Source: Epiperipatus broadwayi
Taxonomy: Eukaryota; Onychophora; Udeonychophora; Euonychophora; Peripatidae
Length of the DNA: 64,000 nucleotides
NCBI GenBank assembly: GCA_028023455.1
Contig: JAQFVV010000232.1
Coordinates: forward strand, 992,001-1,056,000
Reading direction: 5' to 3'
Shown here piece by piece: positions 22,986 through 34,324 of this stretch (position 1 is the first letter of the stretch; the number at the start of each line of letters is the position of its first letter). Under the pieces are notes generated by a model. That model was not told the DNA's origin and ran no database searches. It saw nothing but the letters and a program-made list of their open reading frames with translations. Both the position numbers and the translations under genes were made by a program.

Positions 22986-24680
22986 TAAAGTTTAATTTTT
23001 CTAAAGACATTCAATACTTGATATTGGATGATGGAAATAGTCCAATATATAAATACAATTAAAATACCTTCTTCACAATCCTTCAGGAAAACACTAATGT
23101 AATACCTGTATTTGAGTTTGATCACTTTATCGACAGAGTGTTATTAATCTCTTTGATGACCTATTAATTTGAATACAAGGATTTATTAAAATCAGGATAT
23201 TGTAAAATAATTTTTTTAAAAATCCATTTTTGTGCTAGGAAAATTTCTATCTATGACCATACTTGATAGTTTTTAATAACTTTATCATTGAAAATATATC
23301 CCATCAAAAGTTTTAATAAAATATATAAAATTATAGACTAAGAAATTAATGAAATTGTTTCTTTTAATTTCATTATTTTTTTTGACTTCATATAAAAGTA
23401 TAATAATTTCTCTTTTACAGAAAATATTTTTATGAAAATTAATCTTTTTTTTTTCTTTACATTTTTTGGAAATGTGTTGAGATAATTACTAAATTATTAG
23501 TGAGGGTTATAATAATTAATTTTAACATTGGGCATAAAATTCCATCTAAATATCTTAACAAATCTGCACCAGTTCAGACTAAATGATACTCATTATTGAA
23601 AAATAGTATATTGATATTTTTGGCAGTAAAGATTAACAAACTTTTGTATTTTGACTTTAATAAATAATTCAGGAATTGGATTAGGATATCTTCAACTGCT
23701 TTATTACTTAATGAAGAAGCTTTCAAAAGTTTTTTTTTTTATAAAAGGATTATTGAAAAAAATTGTTTTTCATTAAGCTTTGTCACCATTTTTTTTTATG
23801 ACATTCAAAAAATAATAGGTTATGGTTTTCATTCCAAACACACATGATATTCATATTTTTTGTATAATATTAGACTGAATTGAAAACATGTTTTGAAAAT
23901 TTGTGATCTTCAAGAATAATATTTGTTGATATTGATTTTTTTTATTAAGCAAATGTTAACCAGCTTTGAAGTAGAAAGATTTTTTCATTCAGATAATATT
24001 GTTATTATTTACAATATTTTTTTCTAAATAATTATTGTTGCCCAAAATCAGGGTATACAGTAATTTTGAAAAACTAAAAATATCATGGTTTACTGCTTGA
24101 TCACTTATTTCAATCTTGCAACATATTTATTGAGATTGAATTTTTTTTTTTTTTTAAATGCTTTAAGTTACAAATTCATTGTTTGCTAAATATTTTGAAA
24201 TTAAGACTCTATATAATTTATTCAAATTGTGTGCATTTGTTATAAATCAGTGGCAATGCAATATGACATTAAAATGTTTTAGGTAGGTTCCCTAGTTTCT
24301 TAAATCCAAAGGAGTTAGCAGATGAAATTTTAAATATTTTGATTTCAAATACATTCATATTACTTCAGTAAGTTTTCAATAATGTTCACGAATGAGTGGT
24401 ATATATATGTATATTTTTTTTAAAAAATAAAGTATTATTAGCGATCTTTTAAAATGAAGTAAATATAAACCTTTCATTGTAAAAGTTGATTGCTTTTCTT
24501 TGTATGGAAATGTAGATTTCTTTAAAATGCTTTAATAAGCAAAACTATTTTTTAAATGACCTTTATTTAATATGCACAATTTTAAATAATAGATATAAAA
24601 AAATATTTACTGTGGACTAAGAAGCCAGAAAATATTTATTCAGCTATAAATGCGCTTTTTCCATTTAACTCAAAATTTGG
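22986..24680. other. AT-rich non-coding stretch
   Basis: No gene, RNA or clear repeat is seen. It contains T-runs and simple AT-rich sequence only. Confidence 0.6.
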
Positions 24681-24825
24681 GTATTTACAATTGCATTGCT
24701 AGAATTGGAAGAATAGTCTAATATTAAATGGGACACTATTGGACTTCGTGAAATAAAAAGATGAAGAGACAATTGATTTAAAAAGTGGACATGTACTGTA
24801 CTACAAAGGCTCGAGCATTGGCAAT

Positions 24826-25045
24826 AGATCAATACATTAATGGTACTAAATGGCCAAGACATTGATGATGATAAAAAATTATTACATTTGTGTAATGTTA
24901 GGTGAAGTTATATTTTTTCTTTGCTGATCTCTCATGCTCATCCAAGTTCTTTATATTCATTTCTTTTATATTTAATTTGATTATTTACTCAACTGGAATT
25001 GATGGTAGTGATGAGTGCCATCACCTTAGCTTCACCCACTTTGTA
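24826..25045. mobile_element. ~220-bp insertion in RTE endonuclease
   Basis: The RTE text breaks after GGCAATA (24825) and resumes at ACAAATGGAGTAGGATTCAT (about 25050). The inserted sequence includes GACATTGATGATGATAAAAAAT, which looks like an RTE-type 3' tail, and CACCTTAGCTTCACCCACTTTG. It may be a short 3' RTE or RTE-dependent SINE fragment. I do not recognise the family. Confidence 0.45.
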
Positions 25046-25760
25046 GGGTTACAAATGGAGTAGGATTCATTATAAATAAAATGTAGAACAACAACATTTG
25101 TGGAGATTGATGGTATATCAGACAGAGTTGTATGATTAGTTATTCAACTTAATAGCAGATATCAAATACAGGTAATTCAGGTTTATGCCCCAACAAGTTT
25201 TCATTGTAATGAAGAAGTAGCATATTTTTATTTGGTGTACAAACTGCTTAACCAAACAAAATTTTACAATTATCATGGAAGGCTTTAATGCTAGAATTTA
25301 ATAAACAATTGAGAGATGAAAATGCTATAGGTTAATTTGGTTATGGTACTAGAAATGAGAGAAGTCATAGACTTGTGGAATTTACAGAAAAAGACTTTAT
25401 ATTATGAATTCTTTTTTGAGAAAAAGGTTAAATGGACATGAAAGCATCCAAAAGCAGAATAGGATTATATTTTGGCTAACAGAAAATATGCATTTCAAGA
25501 TTAAAATGTTTTTAATAAATTCAACACGGGAAGTGATCCTGGGTTTGTGAATGGTAAGATACATGTTAATGCAAAACTAGAGACAAAATTTTTTAAGAAA
25601 AACAATATTCACATGATCACTATCTCCCATGCTTGCTCATAACTGTTGTTAAAATAGGCAAAACTCTCCATGCAGTAGTGCCACTCAAAGCAAGACAGTA
25701 ATCAATGGATGCCAGAAAGCTTGTGCATAAAATTCCTATCTAGTGTGTACTCATCCAATA

Positions 25761-25802
25761 TCCCCAAACTAGTGTCTGGTTTGTGGCCTTCGTCAGTGAG
25801 GA
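25761..25802 (-). ncRNA. Degenerate hammerhead ribozyme motif
   Basis: On the minus strand: TCCTCA, core CTGACGA, AGGCCACAAACCA (stem II weakened), then GACA where GAAA is expected, then CTAG and TT where the cleavable TC is expected, then TGGGGA pairing with TCCTCA as stem I. The layout matches the 34436-34477 motif, but core changes should abolish cleavage. Confidence 0.45.
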
Positions 25803-26097
25803 GCCTTGGATCTGAGAGCACTGCACCTAGATCTTAGGATCTAATGAAACCCTCCAGTAGCTACCTTTTATCTCTACATAACTACAAAACTATGAGAATG
25901 AAATTGAAAAAACACAAATATTTTCAATCTAAGCTCAATAGCTTATATAGTCATATGGGTCTGAACTCAGTTTAGCAACCATACATTTTGGTGTCTGGTT
26001 CTTTTATAACCATAGCCACCACCTTCCTATTAGCCAGGATTGGTATCAACCCTTTAAACATCACATGATCACTATCTCACATGCTTGCTCATAACTG

Positions 26098-26140
26098 TTA
26101 TAACTGACGAAGGCCAGAAGCCAGAAACTAATTTGGGGAC
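26098..26140 (+). ncRNA. Degenerate hammerhead ribozyme motif
   Basis: On the + strand: core CTGACGA (26104-26110), AGGCCAGAAGCCA hairpin, GAAA (26124-26127), then CTAATT and TGGGGA. The two conserved boxes are intact. The cleavage-site TC is replaced, and the 5' strand of stem I no longer complements TGGGGA. It is probably inactive. Confidence 0.45.
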
Positions 26141-27002
26141 ATTGGATGAGTAGGCACTAGATAGGGATTTTATGCACAAGCCTTCTGGCATCCATTGATT
26201 ACTGTCTTGCTTTGAGTAGCACTACTGTATGGAGAGAGTTTTGCCTATTTTAAAAATAATATTCACAGTTGATATTCCTAATCTTCAAAACCATTCCAAT
26301 GAATTTAAGTTAGAACTTGCGAATCATTTTCAAATATTGACATATTTTGAACAAAATCAATAGGAATATGACATACACTTTGCAAGAAAGATAGCAGGTG
26401 CAAAACAGCAGCTATTGAGCAATGAAATTTTTACTGAGATGACAATTTGTGAAGAAAAGAAGGAATATGAAAATATATTTAAAAAATGATGCATTAAGAA
26501 GGATTAAATATCTTAAATTTTGTAAAATGGTCTGAAAAAGAATTGATAATGATATAAGAAAGTTTAATTGTGAACTAACAAAAAAACTACAGAAGAGAAT
26601 AAGTCTCAAAAGTATAAAACAACATCTTGGTATTGCTAGGAAACTTCTGCAATAAATACAAAAGATGGAACTATTACTAAAAGGAGAGATGACATCTTGA
26701 AATGTGTAGAAGAGTTCTATCAAGAATTATATAGCAACAAAGAATAAGGAAATGTATCTTCTGAAACTACTATATCTTTTGAATTGCCGAAGAAGTGAGA
26801 CATGCAATTAAATTTAATGATGGAATTATAATATATCTTAAAAAACAAGTGAAGAAATATAAAATTTTTTGGCAAAGTTATATACCAAATGTCTAAATGA
26901 TAAAGATGTACCAGATGATTGGAAGAATGCAGTATTAATATTTTAAAAAGGTGATAATGAAGATATTAGAAATTACAGTCCTATCAGCATTTTATCAGTT
27001 TT

Positions 27003-27092
27003 TCCAAGTATCATAGCATCGGCCGGGACGCAAATCCGCAACCCGGGCAACTGCTTGTAAGGCAGTCGCGCTGACCTCTCGACCATCGGTTT
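27003..27092 (-). pseudogene. tRNA-like retrosequence in RTE RT
   Basis: On the minus strand an insertion of about 90 bases reads CGATGGTCGAGAGGTCAGCG (A-box region), then GACTGCCTTACAAGCAGT (anticodon-type hairpin, loop CTTACAA), then CCGGGTTGCGGATTTGCG and CCCGGCCGATGCTA (B box and 3' acceptor-like strand). It interrupts the RTE between TATCAGTTTT and ATACAATTTTTTTACC. The 3' half resembles an acceptor strand ending CCGATGC, but the 5' acceptor strand is decayed. I call it a tRNA-derived insertion, not a working tRNA. A second one lies at 38862-38935. Confidence 0.6.
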
Positions 27093-27960
27093 TATACAAT
27101 TTTTTTACCAAAATAATTTTAATTCGTCTACAGCAAACTTTGGATTTTAACCTACCAAAAAAAAACTGGATTTAAAACTAGTTTTAGTACACTGGATCAT
27201 ATCCAAGTATTGAGAGAAGTTATAGAAAGGACCAATAAATATGAGTTGCCATTATGCTTTGAACTTTTAGATTATGAAAAGGCATTTGATTCTATAAGCA
27301 TTTTTTCAATGATTAAAGCACTGGATCGTTGAGGTATAGGCCCAGGATATTGTCATATTCTGAAGAATATTTATAAAAATGCAGCAAACTACAGTTAAAT
27401 TATATAATAACACTAAAAAGATTAACATTGAGAAGAATGTGTGGCAGAATGACCCCATATCTCCAAAACTTCTTGCAGCAGGTTTTTGGTTTAAAATGGA
27501 AAGGAGTAAAAATAAATGGAAAATATTGAAGTCAGCTAGATTTTGGAAATGATGTAGTTTTTGCAAATAATGCTTTAGATCTTCAGGAAATGTTGCAAGA
27601 GTGTTATCAGATGCACATCAGAAAGTAGAATTAAAGTAATGTTCATTGGATTTTCTCAGAAGAAAAAAATAAAGATTGATAATAATAAGTTAAAAGTTAA
27701 TCTCTACAAATATCTTGGTCAAATCATTATTACATTTGTAATCATGATGGATGAAATTAATCATGGAATTAAAATGGTTGGAGTGCTTTTGGTAAAAATA
27801 ACTTATAATAAATGTGTTTTACCTGTTCTTACTTATGAATCTGAGTCTTGGATTCTTAATACAAGAGCAATATATAGACTTCAGACCACTTAAAGCATGA
27901 AGAGATATATGTTATGAGTAGCAAGAAGAGATAGAAAATGAAATATATGGGTGAAAGAAC

Positions 27961-28746
27961 GGTACTAGTACATATAATTCACTCCACCGCTTGATGGTGT
28001 TGGTTTTCGCCCAATGTACATGTTCACAGGCCAATGATATGGTAAAATATAGTAAATTTTATAAATTTATATACGATCTTTTTTAATTTTTTAAAAATTT
28101 CTATATGTAATTTTTTTTATATATGGTATTTTGTTTTGTTTTTTTTAACAGTTTTCGAAAACAGTATGTTTTTTGTTTTTTTTTTACTAAAACCTTAAAC
28201 ATTTCATTTTTCTATGCGATATTTTTTTTTTTACTAAAGACTTAAACATTTCATTTTTGATAAACAAACACTTTGTCTTTAGTTGGTGGAGGGGGGTTGG
28301 TTTGCTTTTTAATTATCGTCCTTTTATTTTTTAGCATTTATGCTACTGAGAAGTTCTTGCTTAATTTTTATGCTTTTTAAGAAATCCTTAAACATTTCGT
28401 TTTTAATAAACCTACAGTTTGTTTTTCATTGGAGACCAGGTTTAGTTCGCTTTTTAGTTATGTAAATAACAAAAACAATTTTCCATCAAATAATTTAGAC
28501 ATTTATTGAATAAAAAATAAAATAAACTTTTTACAAGTTATAAAGATTTTGGCGTAGCGTCAGCTTCTGTGGCCGGCAATTCACTGAGCTTCAATGAAAT
28601 TTTTGACACTTGCTGTCGCCATTTTATTATTCTCGCATGTAATCACATGAAAATATGCATTTTCGCATGAACTCAGTCAAACTCTGCTTTTCAACCTAAT
28701 CTTTCACAGTTATGTTCAGCAGTGGAGTATTATATGTACTAGTACC
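27961..28746 (-). mobile_element. Merlin-type element B (786 bp), exact 8-bp TSD
   Basis: It starts GGTACTAGTACATATAAT and ends in its inverse; termini extend into CTCCACCGCTTGATGG versus CTCCACTGCTGAA. It is flanked by a perfect 8-bp duplication GAAAGAAC (27953-27960, 28747-28754), the length typical of Merlin. The minus strand near 28531-28640 holds the start of a Merlin-like N-terminus (MATASVKN and KLSELPATEADATP in shifted frames), matching LPATE in the transposase at 11428-12240. The catalytic part is absent, so it is non-autonomous. The centre has repeated ACTTTGT/TTGCTTTTTA and T-run segments similar to 57000-57700. Confidence 0.85.
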
Positions 28747-28980
28747 GAAAGAACAAACAGGTGTTACTGATATTATGAAAGAGTCGATAGACTGAAATGG
28801 AGTTGGGCTGGACATATTGCTAGAAGAGATGATAATAGATGAACAGTTGAAATCTTACACTGTATTCCAAGATTGTAAAAAACCTAGAAATAGACCACGT
28901 GTGAGATGGATGGTTGAAATAATGAAGAGTGCTGGAGAGACCTTCATCTTGCCCTGAATCAATAATAGTTGAACAAGGGA

Positions 28981-31267
28981 TTAACATATACACACACCGC
29001 TTTTATTTCAAATTTAATATAAGTAACAAAATTGTAGTTGAAGAAACAATTATTTTCTGGCTCTTTAGTCCACAGTAACAATAATTAAAGGCATTCATTA
29101 TAAATATATTTTTTTAATGTATGAAATGATCATGTAATCCTGAAACAAATCTATCATATCTTTGACTTGGTCATTTTGCCTACTAAGCTTATAATTAAAT
29201 AGGGTCCGTAAGCTTACATCTGCATGTTTGTTAGATAATCTATGGGATAAAAAACTATTTGCATCATTGGCAGACTGAGAATATTAGGATTATTGTGTAT
29301 ATAATTTAAAAGATATTCGATTAACTCCTAGTATGTCCTATATTGAACTTTTATTTTTAGACATATAGATAGGCCGTGATTAATGAAAGTAATGCATTCT
29401 GAGAAAGTCACAGCAATTGACTTTGCATTATTCAAAGTTACATTTCTATGTAAAGTGTAGTTATTGACTATAAAAATTTGGAGAGCAATCTTTTAAATGT
29501 TTTTTTTTTTTGTTTCTGATAAAATGCAATAACAATATCTTATTCTTTGAAGTTTTATTTCAAATATAGATATGGAGTAACTAGACGAAAATTCTAATGA
29601 TAAAAATTATTTTTATAACAAAGAAAACAATCACTACTGTATTTAAAAAATTTAGCAATGTAGTTTGAAATTTTTTTTTTTTTTTCCAAGTTATATAGTT
29701 GCTAATATTATGTAAATTGCTTTGTGTTAGATTATGACAAATCTGTATTTTATTTTTATATAATTACAAGTCTCTTTTTTGTTGTTGTTGATGAAACATT
29801 CAAAATATTTTTCCTTTTATTAATTTTGATGGGCAATTGTTTTAATAAGAAAAATAGTATAAAACTGAAAATGTAATATGAACAATAGTGATGACATATG
29901 CAACAAAAAGTTATGTCAAGTAAGAGTTATAGAAAAATAAGTGATAAGATTGATCTGCATTTGCATTAATTAAATTTTGATTATATTAAATAGAAATTGA
30001 TATAATTTTTAATATTCATTATATTGCATTAGCGATATCTATTTAACCTTATATTTCTTTTATGTATTGATTAATTTTATAAAACAAATCCTTTTTTCTT
30101 TAATCATTTTAATAATGCAATATTTTATTTTTATTTGAGCAATCTTAACATTTAACTGAACAACTAAAATATATATAAGTATGTTGAATATATAAACAAT
30201 ATATTAACCAATTTTACATAACTAATTTTACATCCAAACACATATCCTCAAATATTTATATTACAATTTTATCTTAACCATGTTAAAAGTAATGTAAGTC
30301 TTTACCAATTTATAATTGTTATTTTTTTTATATTTGCTCACATGCTAATTAATATTATAATTACAATAATATATCTAAATTAATAAACTTTTGATCTTTT
30401 TAATAATATATTTGTGTTTTCTTTTTGTTTATTATATTTTAGCAATTTTAAATCTTTTATAAACTAATATATATTATTATAAGGTGGTTTTTTATGCAAT
30501 ATTTATTTTTGAATTTAAATTAATTTCCTTTATATTGTATAGTATCTCCCACTTATTTTTCTGTAATTTTTCATTTCTGGAAATTTATTATTTGAATTTA
30601 CCTCAATCCTATTTATATAAACATAGTTTTTAAACCCAAATTTTTATTTACTGTAAATTTAATATGATTTGTAAAAATAGCAATTTTTTTTTTCTCTTTT
30701 GTTATTAGTATATTGAATAATTTTATTGTTCTCCTTTTCAAATATATACCGTGTTTCCATTGAATGTAAGTAAACAGTTGATTTTTTATCATACTTATGT
30801 CGTGTTAATCATTTGTAAATTGAATTGTTTTGTTTTTCTAACATAATTAGTTTTAATATTATTAATTTGGCTTTTTTTTTTTTTTTGCATTTAATTTCAT
30901 ACATTTTATTTATATAATTATCTGGATTATCATTATATTTTTAACTACATTATTGTTACAAGTTTTAACTTCCTTAATTTTCCCAAATGAAGCACTTTAT
31001 ATGAAAGTGAGTTTGCCATCTATTGACAGAAACCATTAACTTTATTTTTTAAAATATCATTAAAATTATTTAAATTTTATTCTAATATTTTTATTCTAAA
31101 AAATTTCTATGGAAGTCAGGGTAACTGAGAATTCATCAAGTTGGAATTCCTTTAAACCCTGTCTCTTGGCAGCCTCAAATTTTGTTAAAAATAGAATGTT
31201 ATATTTTTGAACATTGCAAATTTTAGGGAGGCATTTACAAACTGTTTGCTCATATGTAATCAATGAT
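28981..31267. other. AT-rich non-coding stretch
   Basis: No gene or recognisable repeat is seen across 2.3 kb. It contains T-runs and TATA-type simple sequence. Confidence 0.6.
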
Positions 31268-32257
31268 AGTAATACAACTTCGGACGATCCACACCGCCTA
31301 ATGGCACTGTTTCCATGCAAAGGCACAGAAATATGCCGTTTACAAGGCCTCTTATACTTCTTATGGCCTGTAAACTGTTCAAACACTTGATGTTGATGAA
31401 GTCAACACTACCCCATCATCACTAGCATGTGAACATTACCATAGACATGTTACGACAGTGTATAGACGTTAGTATTGAAGAATCAACAGCATATCATATG
31501 AGGGTGTCTAGTTGTAATATCGAAAAGTTTAGCAATATACAATCCCAACTTTTTAGTGGTAAACATAGTGTAATTTGGATGAGGTACTGCAAATTGTAAC
31601 TATTTCACAAACATCGCTACCTTCCTTGTTAGCTAGCCCAATTTAATAAATAAGGAGAGTAAATCGTGATTTGGCAAACTTCACGCGAACTTTGCGAGAT
31701 AGAAAAAGTAAAATGGCAGGAGATTCACCGTTCAAGTTGTTGGATTTGCCTACTACAGAAGTGGATGCGCAGTGCCTTCCTTCAGCCATTTCACCCACAG
31801 AGAAAAACCATGTGATGGGGAAATGACATTAAGGCGGTATAAAAGATATGAAATGGAATGTGAATCGCATCAATGCTGTCGAAGATCTGATCTACGTAAT
31901 GGGACCTGTTTTGAGTGAAATGTTATTGTTTTTGTACATAAGAAATCAAAGCAAAATTTATTTTTCTCAAAATAAAAAATGTAAATCCAAAATACAAAAA
32001 ATTAACTGGTGAAAGCGTGATTTAACCAAAAAAACTGAAATGTTTTAACAAAAAAAAAAAAACTAAGTCATATCTATTTCTTTACGGATAAAAAAAAAAG
32101 GGGGAAATGTTTTACAAAAATAAAAGAACAAAGTTATATCTATTTGTTTTTGCATTAAATAATAAAAAAATATAAAAGCCCCGTAACGTTATAGCAATTT
32201 GTTTTTGACTAGAAACAGTGCCATCGAGCAGTGTGGATCGTCCGAAGTTGTAGTACC
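31268..32257 (+). mobile_element. Merlin-type element C (990 bp)
   Basis: The termini are inverted repeats of about 45 bases: left AGTAATACAACTTCGGACGA and right (rc) GGTACTACAACTTCGGACGA, both continuing TCCACAC-GC then TRATGGCACTGTTTC. The candidate 8-bp flanks TCAATGAT and TCAGGGAC match at 5 of 8, so the duplication is weak or decayed. The + strand from 31713 reads MAGDSPFKLLDLPTTEVDAQ, then, after a stop, ESHQCCRRSDLRNGTCFE. That is a Merlin N-terminus with its Cys-rich segment and the NGTxF motif. The DDE domain is missing. A is common after the fragment. Confidence 0.78.
31713..31910 (+). pseudogene. Merlin transposase N-terminal fragment
   Basis: This is the N-terminal, DNA-binding-like part of a Merlin-type transposase: FKLLDLPTTEVD, one stop at about 31824, then a C/H-rich run ECESHQCC-R-SDLRNGTCFE. 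The family usually has two CxxC-like pairs followed by SxRxGTFF. No DDE residues are retained. It resembles the N-termini in elements B (KLSELPATEADA), E (FKLFSVLPSTESERL) and the palindrome transposase (WKLPATEKEV). Confidence 0.6.
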
Positions 32258-32639
32258 TCAGGGACTGTCTATTAAATATATTGCAGTACTGTAAGAATTA
32301 CTAAAAAAAATTTAAACTTTTAAAGGATAATTTTATAGATTTCTCAGATGTTATCTGTTGATATTTTAAATACAAATGTCAAACAATAAAGATTTTTTGC
32401 TTCTCCTGACAATAGATGACGAAAAATGTTTTATTGTTTTGATTACTTTGCAATTTTTTTAATATTTACAAAATTCAAATGAGATTTTTTTACAATTTCC
32501 CTTATTACTAAACAAAAATATCAAATGATGTCAAATGTATTATATTCTGATAAATACTAATTGTATAATATTAAAATGCAAAGCTTTTAGCCAAAGAAAA
32601 CAAAACTGTCACTGTGTTAGTGTAGTACGAGAGAGTTAA

Positions 32640-32850
32640 TATCTATATAATTACTTTTATCATTATTACCATTCAAATTATTAAAGTTTTTATTATCATT
32701 ATTGACAATAAATTTAATTGGATAATCGTTATTTAAAAGTTCCTCCTTTGTTAATGTTATGTGTCTATTATAATCATCTTTATTTGATCAATAATTTATA
32801 GCTCTATAAAATTATGAATTTATAATATTAACTTCATAATTTTTATCAAA
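32640..32850 (-). mobile_element. Penelope-like fragment (linker region)
   Basis: The minus strand reads NKDDYNRHITLTKEELLNND then YPIKFIVNNDNKNFNN. This matches the + strand fragment at 42072-42335 (NKDAYNRQITLIKEELLNND, YPIKFIYNNCNKNFNS). The region corresponds to the segment between RT and GIY-YIG in Penelope-like proteins. It is a short, isolated piece. Confidence 0.65.
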
Positions 32851-33234
32851 ATTAGAGTATACAAGGTATTGCTGATTGATATGTGTTTTTGTAGTTATAT
32901 CTTTCTGTTGTGTTTGTTTTGTTGCATGGGATCCGTGTAAGACGTTACAGTAATTTGATGCATAGACTATTTGTCTCTGATACAATTTGTTTTAGATATT
33001 TATGTCAAACATATTACTGGCTTCTGTCAATATATTGAGGCAGGTTAATAATTTGTTTTCTTTTGTTTACTTATGTATTTTGTATATGGTTTTTATTGAA
33101 GTTGGTTATAATACTAAACACATTTATTATACTTTATGTCAATTTAAAAAAGAAATTAAAGGAGCTGAAAGTTAATGACAAAAAAATAAATTTTTATTTC
33201 GTATATTTCAAATGCTCAATATATATATATATAT

Positions 33235-33453
33235 GTGGATTTATTTAATGTTTCATTTTATGTTCCACATAATGTTAATAGATTGGTAAATAATTCTAAA
33301 AATATCATAGATTTCAAACAAAAAAGTAATATTATTTATCACATTTTATGTGTGTGTCCTCAAATAGATGAATCTAGATGTAATCTCAAGAAAAGATTAA
33401 AAGAGCATCAATTATTATGTAAACATATTAGTAACAGCTTCGGTTTTCTTTAG
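33235..33453 (+). pseudogene. Penelope-like GIY-YIG region fragment
   Basis: The frame includes NIIDFKQKSNIIYHILCVCP and later NLKKRLKEHQLLCKH. These correspond to the IVYxIxCxxC start and the LxxRLxEH segment of the GIY-YIG endonuclease at the end of Penelope-like proteins. The YIGQT/R segment between them has been lost. The first 60 or so bases may be unrelated. It faces away from the minus-strand fragment at 32640-32850. Confidence 0.6.
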
Positions 33454-34324
33454 TCGTGAAAAAACATGTAAGTTTAACTTGAATTTTGTTGTTCGTGAGG
33501 AGGGGCAATTTTCATAAATAGAAATAGATTATCTATAATTAGTCGACAATTGGCTATTGTTAAAATTCAGGAAACTTGGGATATGACTTGATAACATTTA
33601 CTTTGACTATACACCTTTACCCCGCTTAGCGATGGCAATTGGTCCTCCAAAACTCATCATTAAGCAAGAATATCGTAGACAAAATATGTAATTATAATGG
33701 GGGTCTATGGGAAAAAAAATTGGTCAGTTCCAGTGACGTAAAATATCCACATTGATTTCCAAGCTCAAAGATTTTCTTGATTTTTTCATGACAATGATGC
33801 CTAAATACGGTATCTAAAAAGAAAAGTTTTATATCACTAGGGGAAAAAATGCATATTTTCACTTCAAAAAGTACAGAACAGCAAAAAGAAAGAGAAAGTG
33901 AAACTAAATTTGAATTTAAAAGTTTTTATATTCTTCCGCGGAAGTTTTTCATCGTAATGAAAAAAAAATCTATACTGAAGTGCTTTTTTTTTTAAAATTG
34001 TATTACAGTATATATTACTACTATACATTTATTTTATTACTTATGTGAAATTATTCAAATTAAAAAACAATGTTTAATTATTAATTATTTAATTGAACAT
34101 ATAGAAAAAAAAATCAACTTATTTTCAAAGTAAAAAATCTAACTTCTAATTTTCTAAAACATACAGGTAGGTTTATTTTTCTTACTGTATATTTTTAGTA
34201 ATGTAATAATGTTCGTCCGTCCCCATTCGAGTAGAAAGATTATTAATTAAATGCAATCTTTTTTTTTAAACTTTTCTAATTCGACATCGTTTTAAAATGT
34301 TGTTTTTCTTTTGATTTGAAACAT

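Larger units (their letters stand above)
25614..26257. mobile_element. Inverted-dimer insertion of the hammerhead repeat family
   Basis: A 644-bp insertion is flanked by AATATTCACA (25604-25613, 26258-26267); copy 2 of RTE gives the uninterrupted text. Two inverted units (about 25650-25802 and 26100-26250) share GGCAAAACTCTCC, TGGATGCCAGAAAGCTTGTGC and CCTTCGTCAG-type segments. A short direct repeat (CATGATCACTATCTC, about 25613 and 26065) precedes each unit. Each unit carries a degenerate hammerhead motif. There is no ORF. The same family occurs at 34325-34674 and, more distantly, at 49712-50383. Confidence 0.8.
24681..28980 (+). mobile_element. RTE LINE, copy 3, broken by three or more insertions
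   Basis: This is a degenerate RTE copy that can be followed by alignment to copy 2. Endonuclease fragments lie at 24684-24825 and 25046-25600. The middle region is 26258-26760. The RT is at 26780-27640 (FDYEKAFDSI-like and GVWQNDPISPKLLAAG-like text, retaining the segment before SPKL that copies 1 and 2 have lost). The C-terminus is at 27639-27960 and 28755-28975 (KEQTGVTDI, KRPRNRPRVRWM). It carries insertions at 24826-25045, 25614-26257, 27003-27092 and 27961-28746. The 3' tail near 28965 is a short AATAATAG stretch. It has the most damage of the three RTE copies. Confidence 0.88.

Noticed and set aside
24605-24640. Short inverted match to 29045-29080 (TTTTCTGGCT...TTAGTCCACAGTAA) around RTE copy 3
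   Set aside because: Only about 35 bases match and homology does not extend outward, so I do not claim a palindrome here.
27003-27092. Possible functional tRNA (loop CTTACAA)
   Set aside because: The 5' acceptor strand does not pair with the CCGATGC 3' strand and the T arm is too long; it is inserted in a dead RTE.
31096-31386. 96-codon minus-strand open frame
   Set aside because: Crosses the left terminus of Merlin element C and includes the terminal repeat in translation; chance frame.
33870-33925. TEQQKERESE-like reading, considered as the missing upstream CUL1 exon
   Set aside because: Resembles only the low-complexity KTEQKQEQ stretch, lacks an EEDRKLLIQ-like end and splice sites, and lies inside a Tigger element.
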